A stretch of 64,000 bases of DNA, taken from assembly GCF_023343835.1 (NCBI RefSeq), contig NC_064437.1, positions 26,573,001 through 26,637,000 on the forward strand, read 5' to 3'. Shown here piece by piece: positions 56,001 to 64,000 of the stretch (positions are counted from its first letter, which is position 1; each line of letters starts with the position of its first letter). The translations under genes and the position numbers were made by a program. The notes beneath the pieces were generated by a model. That model saw only the letters and a list, made by a program, of their open reading frames with translations. It was not told where the DNA came from and did not search any database. This stretch comes from Lagopus muta. Taxonomy: Eukaryota; Chordata; Aves; Galliformes; Phasianidae.

Positions 56001-57412
56001 TTAGAGTTCTAAATAATTCCATTATACAAATACTTCTAGCAGCTTACTCTTGCATTATCGATGTTTAGTTTCCTTATTTCAAGTTTCACAGTCACTTGAC
56101 TTAGTGAGACTTCTCACATGAAAAGCTCTGAGCAAAGCTTAAGTCGCATAAGGATGACTAAATTTAGTGAAACACAAAAAGTCAGCTGCTCTGCCCTCTC
56201 CAGTTGCACTACCTTTGCACTGTATTGTTAAGAACTTCAGTACAGATCTAACAGAAACAAGTCATTCATCTGAAGATAAAGCTGGTTGTGCTTTTAGACA
56301 GTGTCTGCAACAAACACCAGCTGGTTCTCTGTGAAATGCCTTGGGAAGGGGCTCAGGGAAGATCCTCCACCAGGGGTCTGGTGTCAGAGCACAGAGCTGT
56401 GAGGCTCTGCTCAGCATCTCCTCCCATCTGCCTCTTCCTCCCGCCACTGCAATCACGAATGACTCAAGGCTCATTCTGGGGAGATACAGAATTACGTGCA
56501 AGCAGCACTCTCCTGCGTTCTGTCAGAGGGGAAGTGCACGTGATTGCTGAGGTTCCAACGGCTTAATTTTGATTGGCTGCGATAACCACCAGTTCTTCCT
56601 TTTTTGTAGGCCCGGGTCTGGCTGTGCTAGCCGTTTCCTCAGTTGCTGCTGGCTGCGGTTCTGCAGCCGTTTGGTGCTGAGCTGGGGAAGCTGCCCTGAG
56701 GAGCGTGACCTGCAGCAGGGGCGGCCTGTGATGTGCCAGACCCACCCAGGCACAGCACGTACAGCTGAGGGGCAGCCAGCTAAAGGTGCACCAGGCTGTG
56801 AGCAGCTGATGGAGCTGTGGGTGCCCCCGTTTACTGCATGGGAGTTGGACCGGGAGGCCTTTAAGGGTCTCCTCCAACTCAAAGCATTCTATAAAGGCAC
56901 GCAGACATCCGAGCTGCGGTTTTTAGAACAGGACAGAGATGGGGGATACCGGGACACGTCCCAGCCGCCCGGCTTTCTGCAGACGCGAACAGGAAGGCAC
57001 GCTTAAGGAAGCGCCGGGCTCACCTTCACGGCCTGGTTCTTCGTGTTGATGGGCGGATTCTTCAGAGCCGCCTGCAGCGCGGCCATCATGTTCCCTGTGC
57101 CGGGCGTTAAGGAGCAGCAGCGGCAGCGCTCCCTCAGCACCCGCCCGGCTTCAGGGGCGGCCCGTCGAGGATCGCACCGCCTCGCCCCGCTCAGCCGCCC
57201 GGTTCCCGTCGGCCGGCCCGCCATCGTTTCCTCCCCCACCCCTCCTCTCGCCCCGTGACGGAAGGATATTGCCTGAGGCACGAATCCACCTCGCCTTCGT
57301 CGGGTCCCGCTTGCCCGTCGCCTCCGTCCTCCTCGTCCACGAACTTGTTCTCGTCGTACTCGTCCACATCCACCCGGCGGAAGCGGGCGGACGACACGGT
57401 GTGCTTGGCCAT
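52957..57412 (-). CDS. ARPC5: ARPC5, Arp2/3 complex subunit 5 (p16-Arc), complete
   Basis: ARPC5 is the smallest subunit of the seven-part Arp2/3 complex. It tethers ARPC4/ARPC1 and helps nucleate branched actin at the cell cortex. Four coding exons (minus strand): 57270-57412, 57024-57096, 55185-55361, 52957-53019. They make 151 residues, exactly the usual length. The N-terminus is an acidic, extended arm ([19 protein letters not shown]) and the rest is the helical body ([15 protein letters not shown], then [16 protein letters not shown], ending VLTARKTV). The start has a strong Kozak context (GCGGCCATGG). Exons 1 and 2 join in frame only by a U12-type AT-AC intron. The neighbouring CpG island is the likely promoter of this housekeeping gene. 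Confidence 0.98.
53540..55070 (+). mobile_element. CR1 LINE, rearranged copy in ARPC5 intron 3
   Basis: Sense CR1 carrying a decayed end of ORF2 and the 3' tail. The first part (53540-53775) resembles an internal ORF2 segment, followed by a deletion to the block GGGGTCAGTACTGGAACTGG at about 53784. It then runs to the terminal word CAATTCCACGATCCTGTGAA at about 55070. A foreign piece at about 54070-54408 interrupts it. Frameshifts make it inactive. Confidence 0.88.
54070..54408 (+). mobile_element. LTR-like insertion nested in CR1
   Basis: CR1 similarity stops after ACTTGGGGG at 54069 and resumes at GGGGTACTGGTGGACG at about 54413. The intervening 330-340 bases have no CR1 character. The block begins TGTAGGGAAAC and ends near GTAAGTCA (TG...CA), with a GGGTGGAGCC/GATCCACCC stretch and an ACATAAGG box near 54223, resembling a solo avian retroviral LTR. 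A duplicated GGGG flanks it. The family was not identified. Confidence 0.5.
55185..55361 (-). CDS. ARPC5: ARPC5 coding exon 3
   Basis: Encodes [20 protein letters not shown] through [20 protein letters not shown] and LLQWHEK (59 codons, phase 0 both ends). Acceptor gacag, donor gtgtgt. Confidence 0.98.
55362..57023 (-). other. ARPC5: ARPC5 intron 2
   Basis: A 1.7 kb intron. It is AT-rich in its downstream half, with a CR1 tail at about 56785-56900. No further exon is seen. Confidence 0.8.
56785..56900 (+). mobile_element. CR1 LINE tail fragment
   Basis: About 115 bases of CR1 3' end: the block GCTGATGGAGCTGTGGGTGC and the end AACTCAAAGCATTCTATAAA (single decayed octamer). Confidence 0.8.
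57024..57096 (-). CDS. ARPC5: ARPC5 coding exon 2
   Basis: Seventy-three bases encoding the last base of Gln48, then [20 protein letters not shown] and QAVK. The acceptor dinucleotide is AC; the donor is a normal gtgagc. Confidence 0.95.
57097..57269 (-). other. ARPC5: U12-type AT-AC intron of ARPC5
   Basis: A 173-base minor-spliceosome intron. On the minus strand it starts ATATCCTTCC, the consensus U12 donor, carries the branch-point word TCCTTAAC near 57107-57114 and ends CAC about ten bases further. The junction CA|A GGG AAC ATG restores Gln-Gly-Asn-Met, as in all ARPC5 proteins. A GT-AG or GC-AG reading would shift the frame. Confidence 0.93.
57270..57412 (-). CDS. ARPC5: ARPC5 coding exon 1
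   Basis: Start codon at 57410-57412. Encodes residues 1-47 ([20 protein letters not shown] through EVDSCLR) and CA of Gln48. The exon is followed by atatcctt, a U12 donor, not GT. Confidence 0.95.
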
Positions 57413-57463
57413 GGCCGCCCGCTCGCCGCCGCCTCCGCGCTCTGCCGCCCCGCCCGTCCCCGG

Positions 57464-57500
57464 GCGCAGGCGCCTACCGCCGGCCGCTCTGCGCAGGCGC
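57464..57500. promoter_or_regulatory. ARPC5: Two NRF-1-like GCGCAGGCGC motifs
   Basis: The ten-base word GCGCAGGCGC occurs at 57464-57473 and again at 57491-57500, 27 bases apart, 50-90 bases upstream of the ARPC5 start codon. It resembles the NRF-1 consensus with one central change. Confidence 0.5.
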
Positions 57501-57556
57501 GCTGCGGGGCCCGCTCTAGCGACGCGAGAAGACAGCCCGGGGTGAGGCGAGCGGCC

Positions 57557-57561
57557 ATTGG
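57557..57561 (-). promoter_or_regulatory. ARPC5: CCAAT box
   Basis: ATTGG on the plus strand (CCAAT toward ARPC5) in the extended form CTGACCAATGGCC, a good NF-Y site about 145 bases upstream of the ATG. Confidence 0.55.
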
Positions 57562-57697
57562 TCAGCCCCGCGCGCTCTTCCCGCCGCCCGCGCGCCGTTT
57601 CTGTGGAGACGGGGCGGCGCCGCTCCCTCAGCCGTGGGAGGAGCGCTGCTTTGATACCCGCAGCTCGCTGGGCGGCTCCTGCCAATGCGTCACCGCT

Positions 57698-57975
57698 CCT
57701 CGTACCCAGCCTGAACCTCCCTCGGTGCAGCTTCAGGCCATCGCCTCTTACCCTGTCGCTGTTACCGGGAGCAGGGGCTGACCCTACCTCACCACAGCCT
57801 CCTTTAACGCAGTGCGAAAATGCAATGAAGCTTCCCCTGAGCTCCTCTCCTGCGTGCTGCCCCGTCCCGTTCCCTCAGCGGCTCCCCATCACACCCCACA
57901 CAGCTCCCTGCCATTCTCTGCACGCATTCCGGAAGCTCAGTGTCTTGCTTGCCCAGAACTGAACACAGCACTCGT
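57698..57975 (-). mobile_element. CR1 LINE fragment, antisense
   Basis: Reverse complement CR1, from CCAGCCTGAACCTCCCTCGG through CTCACCACAGCCTCCTT to AACTGAACACAGCACTC. It sits between the ARPC5 CpG island and the APOBEC4 3' end. Confidence 0.88.
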
Positions 57976-58124
57976 ACCGTTAGTACCGACTGTACCATAC
58001 AGTCAATTATTTTTCAAGTTCCACAGTTGTAACCTGCATTAACATTCATCAGAAGCAATATCAGGGCGGATTTTTTGGCTGCTTGTGTTCTTGGTTTTAC
58101 AGCCTGGAGGTGGTTCAGGTTCTG

Positions 58125-59147
58125 TCACCTTTGCTGTCGGTTCCTGCTGGCCATCACCGCTTCAGGATTACGACTTTCATTAATAAACTCCTTTGGCATT
58201 TTTAAATGCCTTACAATATTTATAGGTCTTTGGTGGAGACGTTCCCTCTGGGAGGGCAGAAACAAGCCTGGAAAAAGCACCGAGTGTCTTTGAGACAGGG
58301 GATGTGGCAGACTGCCCTTTGTCACTGGTAAAGGCTGCTGGAAGGCAGGGCAAGAAAAAGCCTTTGGGTTTTGCTGCACAGCAGGCTCTCCATGTGTTGC
58401 TTGTGGAAATGCTGTCCTACGATAGGTTTTCACTCCTCTGAAGTTGTTAATTTGGTGTGGATTCTGTCCATCTGATACGGTTCCTGGCGGTAAAGCTGCA
58501 TGCTGAAGCGTTGACCCCGGGATGCCATACACGAAGTTGGAGAGGAGGTGACACCAAGTCCCCACAGGCAGCGGTTGCAGTGTGACCCATGGCCACAGGC
58601 TGGCCAGGCTGTGCAGGGCTCGGCGGTTCCACGCGGCCGTGGGGAAGCTGTCCTCGACGTGGTAAGGCTGGGAGAAGTAGAGGCAGAGCCTGGTTTCTGA
58701 GTGCTTCAGCAAGAAGTTGTAGATTTTGCTTATGCAGCAGTGGTAAGCCTCGTTACAAGGAGAGTAATTTGAATAGAGGGTGATGCAGCCAGTGTTTCCA
58801 TAGGCATGTATCACTGCATCCAGATAACCGTCTGCCTCAAACAGCATGGATTCCGGGTGGCTGCCCTGCTCAGCACAGCTGCTGGCGTGGCCTTTTTGGA
58901 CTATGGTGCCAGAGAAGCTCCTCAGTTCGTAGAAGAGAAGGTGGTGGGTTTGTGGATGTGCTGTGCTTCTGCATGGGAATCCAAAAGCCCTCAGAAACTC
59001 TGTGTAAGGAACTCTTGCTTCTTCACCTGTCCGTATGTGATAGGGACACTTAGCACAGGTTTGGCTCTGTGTCTGCCAGCGGTAGGGCTTTACCACAGTC
59101 CCCTGATTTGTCAGATACTCTTGGAAAATTTTCTCTCCTGGGTTCAT
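58125..59147 (-). CDS. APOBEC4: APOBEC4, putative C-to-U editing deaminase (complete)
   Basis: A single uninterrupted 340-residue frame. It matches APOBEC4 from its N-terminus (FQEYLTNQGTVVKPYRWQ) through CPYHIRTGEEARV to NIVRHLKMP near the end. The zinc-deaminase motif is present: His97-Pro-Glu99 in SHPESMLFE, and Pro130-Cys131 with Cys137/138 in SPCNEAYHCC. Activity of APOBEC4 is not established in any species. In mammals it is expressed mainly in testis. The C-terminus stops about 27 residues short of human length, and lacks the Lys-rich tail found there. An acceptor-like ctacag ends at about 59177, so a non-coding 5' exon further upstream (higher coordinates) is possible, as in human. It reads divergently from where RGL1 would be expected. 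Confidence 0.96.
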   Translation of the reverse strand: MNPGEKIFQEYLTNQGTVVKPYRWQTQSQTCAKCPYHIRTGEEARVPYTEFLRAFGFPCRSTAHPQTHHLLFYELRSFSGTIVQKGHASSCAEQGSHPESMLFEADGYLDAVIHAYGNTGCITLYSNYSPCNEAYHCCISKIYNFLLKHSETRLCLYFSQPYHVEDSFPTAAWNRRALHSLASLWPWVTLQPLPVGTWCHLLSNFVYGIPGSTLQHAALPPGTVSDGQNPHQINNFRGVKTYRRTAFPQATHGEPAVQQNPKAFSCPAFQQPLPVTKGSLPHPLSQRHSVLFPGLFLPSQRERLHQRPINIVRHLKMPKEFINESRNPEAVMASRNRQQR

Positions 59148-60682
59148 GTTCTGTTAGAATTCTCCCTGCTTATGCGCTGTAGAGCTGACAGTCCTGGATA
59201 AAAAAAGTGAAAATAGTATTGCAATTTAATCCTTTGATTGCTTTTCCACATAAACTGCAAAAATAATAGTAGATAGCCTCTTCCAAAATGTATTGAAACT
59301 CATAGCCCGGATTGGAATGTTGATCCACAATGCTGAGAACAAAGCTTTCCTGCTGCCTGAAAGCCATTCTGAGTTTACAAACCAGCCTTTTTGCTAAAAT
59401 CACGAGGCAAAAATATTTATCTGGCTTCTGCCCTTTTTTCCCCAGACAGGAGAGGCTGCATGGCGAAAACAGCCCTACTTTTCCAGAGTTAGCAGGTGAG
59501 TTTTTTGCAATCTGGCAGAATGAACAAATAAATACCAACCAAAGGAAAAAGAATAAAGCTATAATTACCATCTCAGCAGCTCCAGCTCAGGGCTGTAGTA
59601 AAAATCTTATGGTAAATATCGTATTTCCTTCACTGGCTTTTTAAGATGATGGTTCAGAGTTTCCACACCAGTGAATATTGCAAGCTTTCTTGTCCAAGCT
59701 GCTTGATGAAAAAGAAAGTCACTGCTTCTTGCTGTGGTTTGGCAGCTCAGCTGCAGAAGGATCTTTCCCAAAGGTGGTGCCTTTGCTCCACTTGTGCTAG
59801 GGACAGCAGGCAGGTTCCTTTGGCTGTGTACAGGTGCCCGGTGCTAGGAGATGGGAATACAAACAGGATTTTCTTTCTTACCTCCAGCCACCTGCGGTGG
59901 TTAAGCTGCTGTTCTTTGCCTGTCAAGATCTGTTTCCCGCTTTAGTAAGCTTCCTTTGTTTCTTTAGTGCTGCTTTGATATAAGATTTTTACAGCTGCGG
60001 GATGGATGTTTTTCTAATGAATGTGTTACTAAGTTCGATTCTAGGTCACTTATTTCTGTGTGTTCCTGCCTGTTGTGCCAGGTGAGCAGAGAGCTCCTGT
60101 TTTATTTCTGCTTTCATTTGAAGGCAGCAGGCCGTTCCATGAGCAAGGTGTTTGCTTTGCATGGGCAGGGCTCCATGTGTGTGCAGATGTGAACGTTGTG
60201 AGGATGGGCAGCTTTTGAGGCAGATGATTGATTTTCCTCCCTGCCACTTGAACTGAGTCACTCACCATCCCTGGGTTCAGTTTAATTCTGTCGCTACTTT
60301 TCTGGATTTACATTTTTTTCCATCTGCATATTTTATTTATTACAGCTTGCTTCTGCATTCCATGCTGTGTTGTCCTCTGTCACTATTTCATTTTCTTCTT
60401 AAATTACTAATGATTCATTTGCTTTGTTTTCCACTCCTGACTCCACGCCAACAGCCATCTGCTTTCCTGTGTTGGGGCTCTTTCCTGATCCGGGCCATTG
60501 TTCTGTTTTCATTCAGATTACTTCTAAAGATTGGCTTCCTGACATCAAGAGTGCTGCATTTGTCATTGTTGATGTTTCTATACAATTTTTGATGCCCATG
60601 ATGACTGTGCACTGCAGTGTAATCATGGCAAGGGTGAGCGTATCCCAGAAAATTAAAAAAGTGTGTTTGCTGCCTAACATTT

Positions 60683-61160
60683 GTTCAGAGGAGGGCCACA
60701 GAAATGACCCAAGGGATGGAACGCCTCCCTGTGAGGACAGGCTGAGAGCCAGGGCTGTGCAGCATGGGGAGGAGAAGGCTCTGGGGAGGCCTGAGAGCAG
60801 CATGTCTGTATCTAAAAGAGGGGCTGTAAGAAAGGAGGGATAAACACTTCAGCAGGGTCTGTTGTGTTGCAGGAGGCAATGCAACACTGTTGTGATAGGA
60901 CAAGGGGAAAGGGTTTCAAACTATAGGAGGGGAGGTTTAGACTGGATATAAGGAAGAAGTTTTTTTGATAAGGACTGTGAGGCAGTGGCACAGGCTGCCC
61001 AGAGAGGTGTGGGTGCCCCATCCCTGCAGACACCAAAGTCAGGCTGGATGGGCTGTGAGCACTGATGGAGCTGTGGGTGTCCCTGCTCAGTGCGGGGGAG
61101 GTTGAGGCAGATGGCCTTTGAAAGACCCTTCCAGCTCAAACGATTCTATGATTCCATGAT
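60683..61160 (+). mobile_element. CR1 LINE 3' end, sense
   Basis: Starts within the block AGAGGAGGGCCACAGAAATG, runs through GGATATAAGGAAGAAGTTTT and ends with two terminal octamers, ATTCTATG ATTCCATG, at 61143-61158. A 5'-truncated but well-preserved tail. Confidence 0.94.
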
Positions 61161-63864
61161 ACAAAGAGCAGGACTGAAGAAAGGAATGTTTTTCGTCGTG
61201 GAGGGGCGTTACGAGACCACCTCTGCAGCTCTTCTGGAGGTCGCCTCCCTTCAGAAAGCTGCACGGCTCTGGCAAGGCTTCCGTTCCCTGTCCCTGCCGG
61301 AGGAGCTGGGTGGCCGCACGGTGGCAATGTTGCCCACCAGAGGTGGATCAAACTTAGGGCTTGTTAACTCCGTTTCATTGCGTTTAAAGGAATGCCACCA
61401 GAGAGACCTAAAATATTACATCTCTCTCTATTACTTGGTGATTTGGCCAGATCCTAGCAAGCTTTCCATCTTTCTCCTAATAGCGCTGAATCCTTACCCA
61501 GTGGCAGTCAGATCCCACAGTACCCCATTTGCTAGGTTGGTTGGGACGGTGCTGGCAGGACCGAGTGCATTCCTGTGTGAGCTGCAGCTCACAAATCGTT
61601 TTAACTGATGGATGGATGCCCGTGCGTGTGGATGTGTGTATACATACATGTGCATGTGCATTAAGCAGCTAATGGGAGCACACGTCACTCAGCTGTCATG
61701 CAGAAAAAAAATGCTGTTTCCACTCACAATTATATTTAAAAATATTGAATGGTTCTTTAGCATTAGTCATCTTCTAAATAGTTTATAAATCTGACCAAAA
61801 GGTTAAAATACAGGCTGGTGCAAATGGCTTTCTCTGTGGTATTTCTGCTGTTTAGCGTTACTTAGATCTTGTGCAGGAGAAACTGTGTAAGTGGCTCAGC
61901 GATCCTGATGTATCTGCAGAAGTAGGAGGTGCTGCAGTTCATAGTTTAGATAAGTCTGAAATTTGAAATTGCCGTGCTTTCGGGCTGGGAAATAAAAAAT
62001 GCAGGTACTCCAAACAACCCCTGCCTTTTGGGAGCTCTTGACTTCAGTGTTTGCAGCCCTTAGTTCTGTGAAAGAGGAATTTTGCCTGCTCTCTGTCTTA
62101 TTTTGCTCTGTCCTTGTTTCTGAGATGGCTTTCCCAGTGCTTCCCTGCACGTGCACAGCCAATAGGCTGTTCCATGTTCTCAGAAGGAATGCTACATTTT
62201 AAACATTTAACCATAAGTCAGGCTGATAGGAAAAGTACCATCTCCATCTATCAGTGTAATTGCCATGACCTGATGCAGAGGATCCTGTGGAGTGGATACA
62301 ACCAGGAACTCAAAACATATGTTAAGGAATGAAAGACACCCCTGTCTCCTCCAGAAACGTAACAGGGGGAGATAAGGATATAATTATCATTAAAAAAAGT
62401 AGTTTCACTTATTACTAAAACACAGCCGTCTCTGGGGCAGAGGGCAGTAGCTGTTTAATGGTGCTCCACAACGCAGCATAAGCGTTCACAGGAGGAACCA
62501 GAGAGGAATGCTGTATCCAGTTAAAATCACAGGGGAAACTTATGTGGTCAGAATGTAATTACTGAGGTTGGAAGTTAGCCAGGAGACAAGCCATATGTTC
62601 TGCTCCTAGGGGAAAAAAGGCGCAACGAAGGCCCTGCTATTTTTTTGTCCAAATATTGGCTAAAACCTGGGATTGCTTCGATATACAGAGATGCTGATCC
62701 ATCCCAGTGCGGGCAGCTTGGAATTCAGTGATCATTTACTGGTGTAACCATTGTAAACTTGGGATTCTTTGATTTATGAAGATGTCTTCTGGAAGCACAG
62801 TCGCACGCATTGATTCAAGACTAAATCAGGATTAGGCCAAAGCTATTTTTCTGGAGTGTGATTATATGGAAGTGTGAGCATTTTTTTCTTCAATGACTGA
62901 AACATGCTCTACTTCCATAGTCTCACACCAACATTGTTCTGTTTATGTGGGGGATCTGCTGCTTCCCCCCCGAGCACTGCACTCCTGTACGAGAATGGTT
63001 CCTTTTTTTGTTGCTGAAATACGAGTGTTGAAATTCTGTAGCACTTCTTAGTACAGTTTGGTTCAAAATAATCTCTGTTGGAAGCATTTCACACATGACT
63101 TCATTCAGTAAGAAGTTTATCTGAGTTCAAAGTACAGAGGAGTCACATGGCCCTTACCCAGCCAGGGCCTTGAAGTTCTTGTGCAGTCGTAGGATTTTAA
63201 AAACTAGGGGCAAAGCCAGCGAGGGTCTGGGGCACAAAAGCAACAGGGCTGCATATGCTTTGCCTATTTAGGATTTGGAACTAGTAATCCTGCAAAAGCA
63301 GCAAAAAAAAGAAGAGGAGAAAGATGTATTTTGTACCAGAAGTGTTTAAGAAAGGAAAAAAAAAAAAACTTTCTGCTTCTTGTTGAGAGTGTTGTTGATT
63401 TGTTGGGTACCAGAGCAGTACATGTTATCAACTTACTGCAAAATCATTCTTTGTAGCTGAAAGTCACCTACTGTGTGCATGAACTTTGGGAGCGATGAAT
63501 GTTGTGTTGAAGATGTGCGTTGGATGTGTTGGGAAATGTAAGCTAGTGAGAGCTGAATGGTGTGACTGCAGAACTGTGGTGCCTGGGAATGTGATGTGCT
63601 GAGGGCTGGCTGGAAGTGATGCGTTTCAGTTTTGTTGTTCCCAGTTTTGCTCCATTAGGGGAACTGAAAATTAGATCCCCTTGTTCTACCAAGTCTACAT
63701 ATGTGATCAAATTAACAAATGTGAGGGCTTCTGCTGATGGCACTGGCACTGTTTATGTGCATGAAGTTAAGCAGATGTGTAAATCTTTGCAGGGTACAGG
63801 GCTAGAACAGTAACAGCTGCCAAAGATGATTTAGTTATTGTAGGAAGGAATGTACTGGCTGCTC

Positions 63865-64000
63865 TGCTTGTCCTATCACAACAGAGTCTGTCCCCTTTAG
63901 ATACTGGAAGGCTGCTCTCAGGTGTCACTGGAGCCTTCTCTTCTCCGTGCTGAACAGTCCCAGCTCTCTGATGTCAGAAAAAAAGACGTTGAATGACTCC
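63865..64000 (-). mobile_element. CR1 LINE fragment, antisense, cut by window end
   Basis: Reverse complement CR1: GCTTGTCCTATCACAACAGA, then CCCCTTTAGATACTGGAAGG and GAGCCTTCTCTTCTCCGTGC. It continues past base 64000. Confidence 0.85.

Larger units (their letters stand above)
57030..57680 (-). promoter_or_regulatory. ARPC5: CpG-island promoter of ARPC5
   Basis: Dense CpG and GC-rich sequence covers exon 2, the U12 intron, exon 1 and about 270 bases upstream of the start codon. There is no TATA box. It holds a CCAAT box and two NRF-1-like motifs upstream of the ATG. Transcription start is likely between 57413 and 57550. Confidence 0.8.
59148..64000. other. Distal interval; no exon recognised
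   Basis: 4.85 kb upstream of APOBEC4. It holds two CR1 pieces (60683-61160 and 63865-64000) and short unsupported open frames. By mammalian synteny this would be the start or an intron of RGL1, but no RasGEF or RA-domain coding segment is visible on either strand. Confidence 0.7.

Noticed and set aside
57262-57274. GC donor (CTCAG|gcaata) for ARPC5 exon 1
   Set aside because: It gives Arg-Glu-His and a frameshift in exon 2; the AT-AC pair restores the conserved frame.
57191-57685. 164-codon minus frame running through ARPC5 exon 1
   Set aside because: It contains the real exon 1 but reads through the U12 intron and the 5' leader; the spliced model is the supported product.

Overview
This is a vertebrate nuclear window with a bird signature. 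It has long introns with consensus splice sites, a CpG-island promoter, and at least ten fragments of the avian LINE CR1. Translated exons assemble into four genes in the order SMG7 (+), NCF2 (-), ARPC5 (-), APOBEC4 (-). Mammals have the same order (human 1q25.3). A galliform such as chicken, where I would expect this block on chromosome 8, is the likely source, but species and chromosome are inferred.

Layout. 1-12371 is the 3' part of a long first coding intron of SMG7. 12372-39954 carries 22 SMG7 coding exons from the eleventh codon to the stop; the first roughly ten codons lie upstream of the window. 39955 to about 41965 is the SMG7 3'UTR. NCF2 runs the other way and is complete: 15 coding exons from 49959 down to 43055, 518 residues, with a 3' end near 42910. 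SMG7 and NCF2 are therefore convergent, about 0.9 kb apart. ARPC5 is complete: four coding exons from 57412 down to 52957, 151 residues, with a 3'UTR running to about 51885. Its promoter is a CpG island at about 57030-57680. APOBEC4 is an intact single-exon reading frame, 59147 down to 58125. 59148-64000 has CR1 pieces and no recognisable exon; in mammals the next gene is RGL1, and none of its exons is visible.

Functions. SMG7 is a phospho-UPF1-binding decay adaptor of nonsense-mediated mRNA decay. NCF2 (p67phox) is the cytosolic activator of the phagocyte NADPH oxidase. ARPC5 (p16) is a subunit of the Arp2/3 actin-nucleating complex. APOBEC4 is a putative zinc-dependent polynucleotide cytidine deaminase. 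They are neighbours by conserved synteny, not a pathway.

Most notable points. The first ARPC5 intron is a textbook U12-type AT-AC intron: its donor, branch-point motif and AC acceptor are all visible, and using it is the only way found to keep the frame. One SMG7 intron is GC-AG. A roughly 330 bp LTR-like insertion interrupts a CR1 copy in an ARPC5 intron. A 42-base A run sits beside the ARPC5 poly(A) signals. I found no prokaryotic system, CRISPR array or intact autonomous mobile element.
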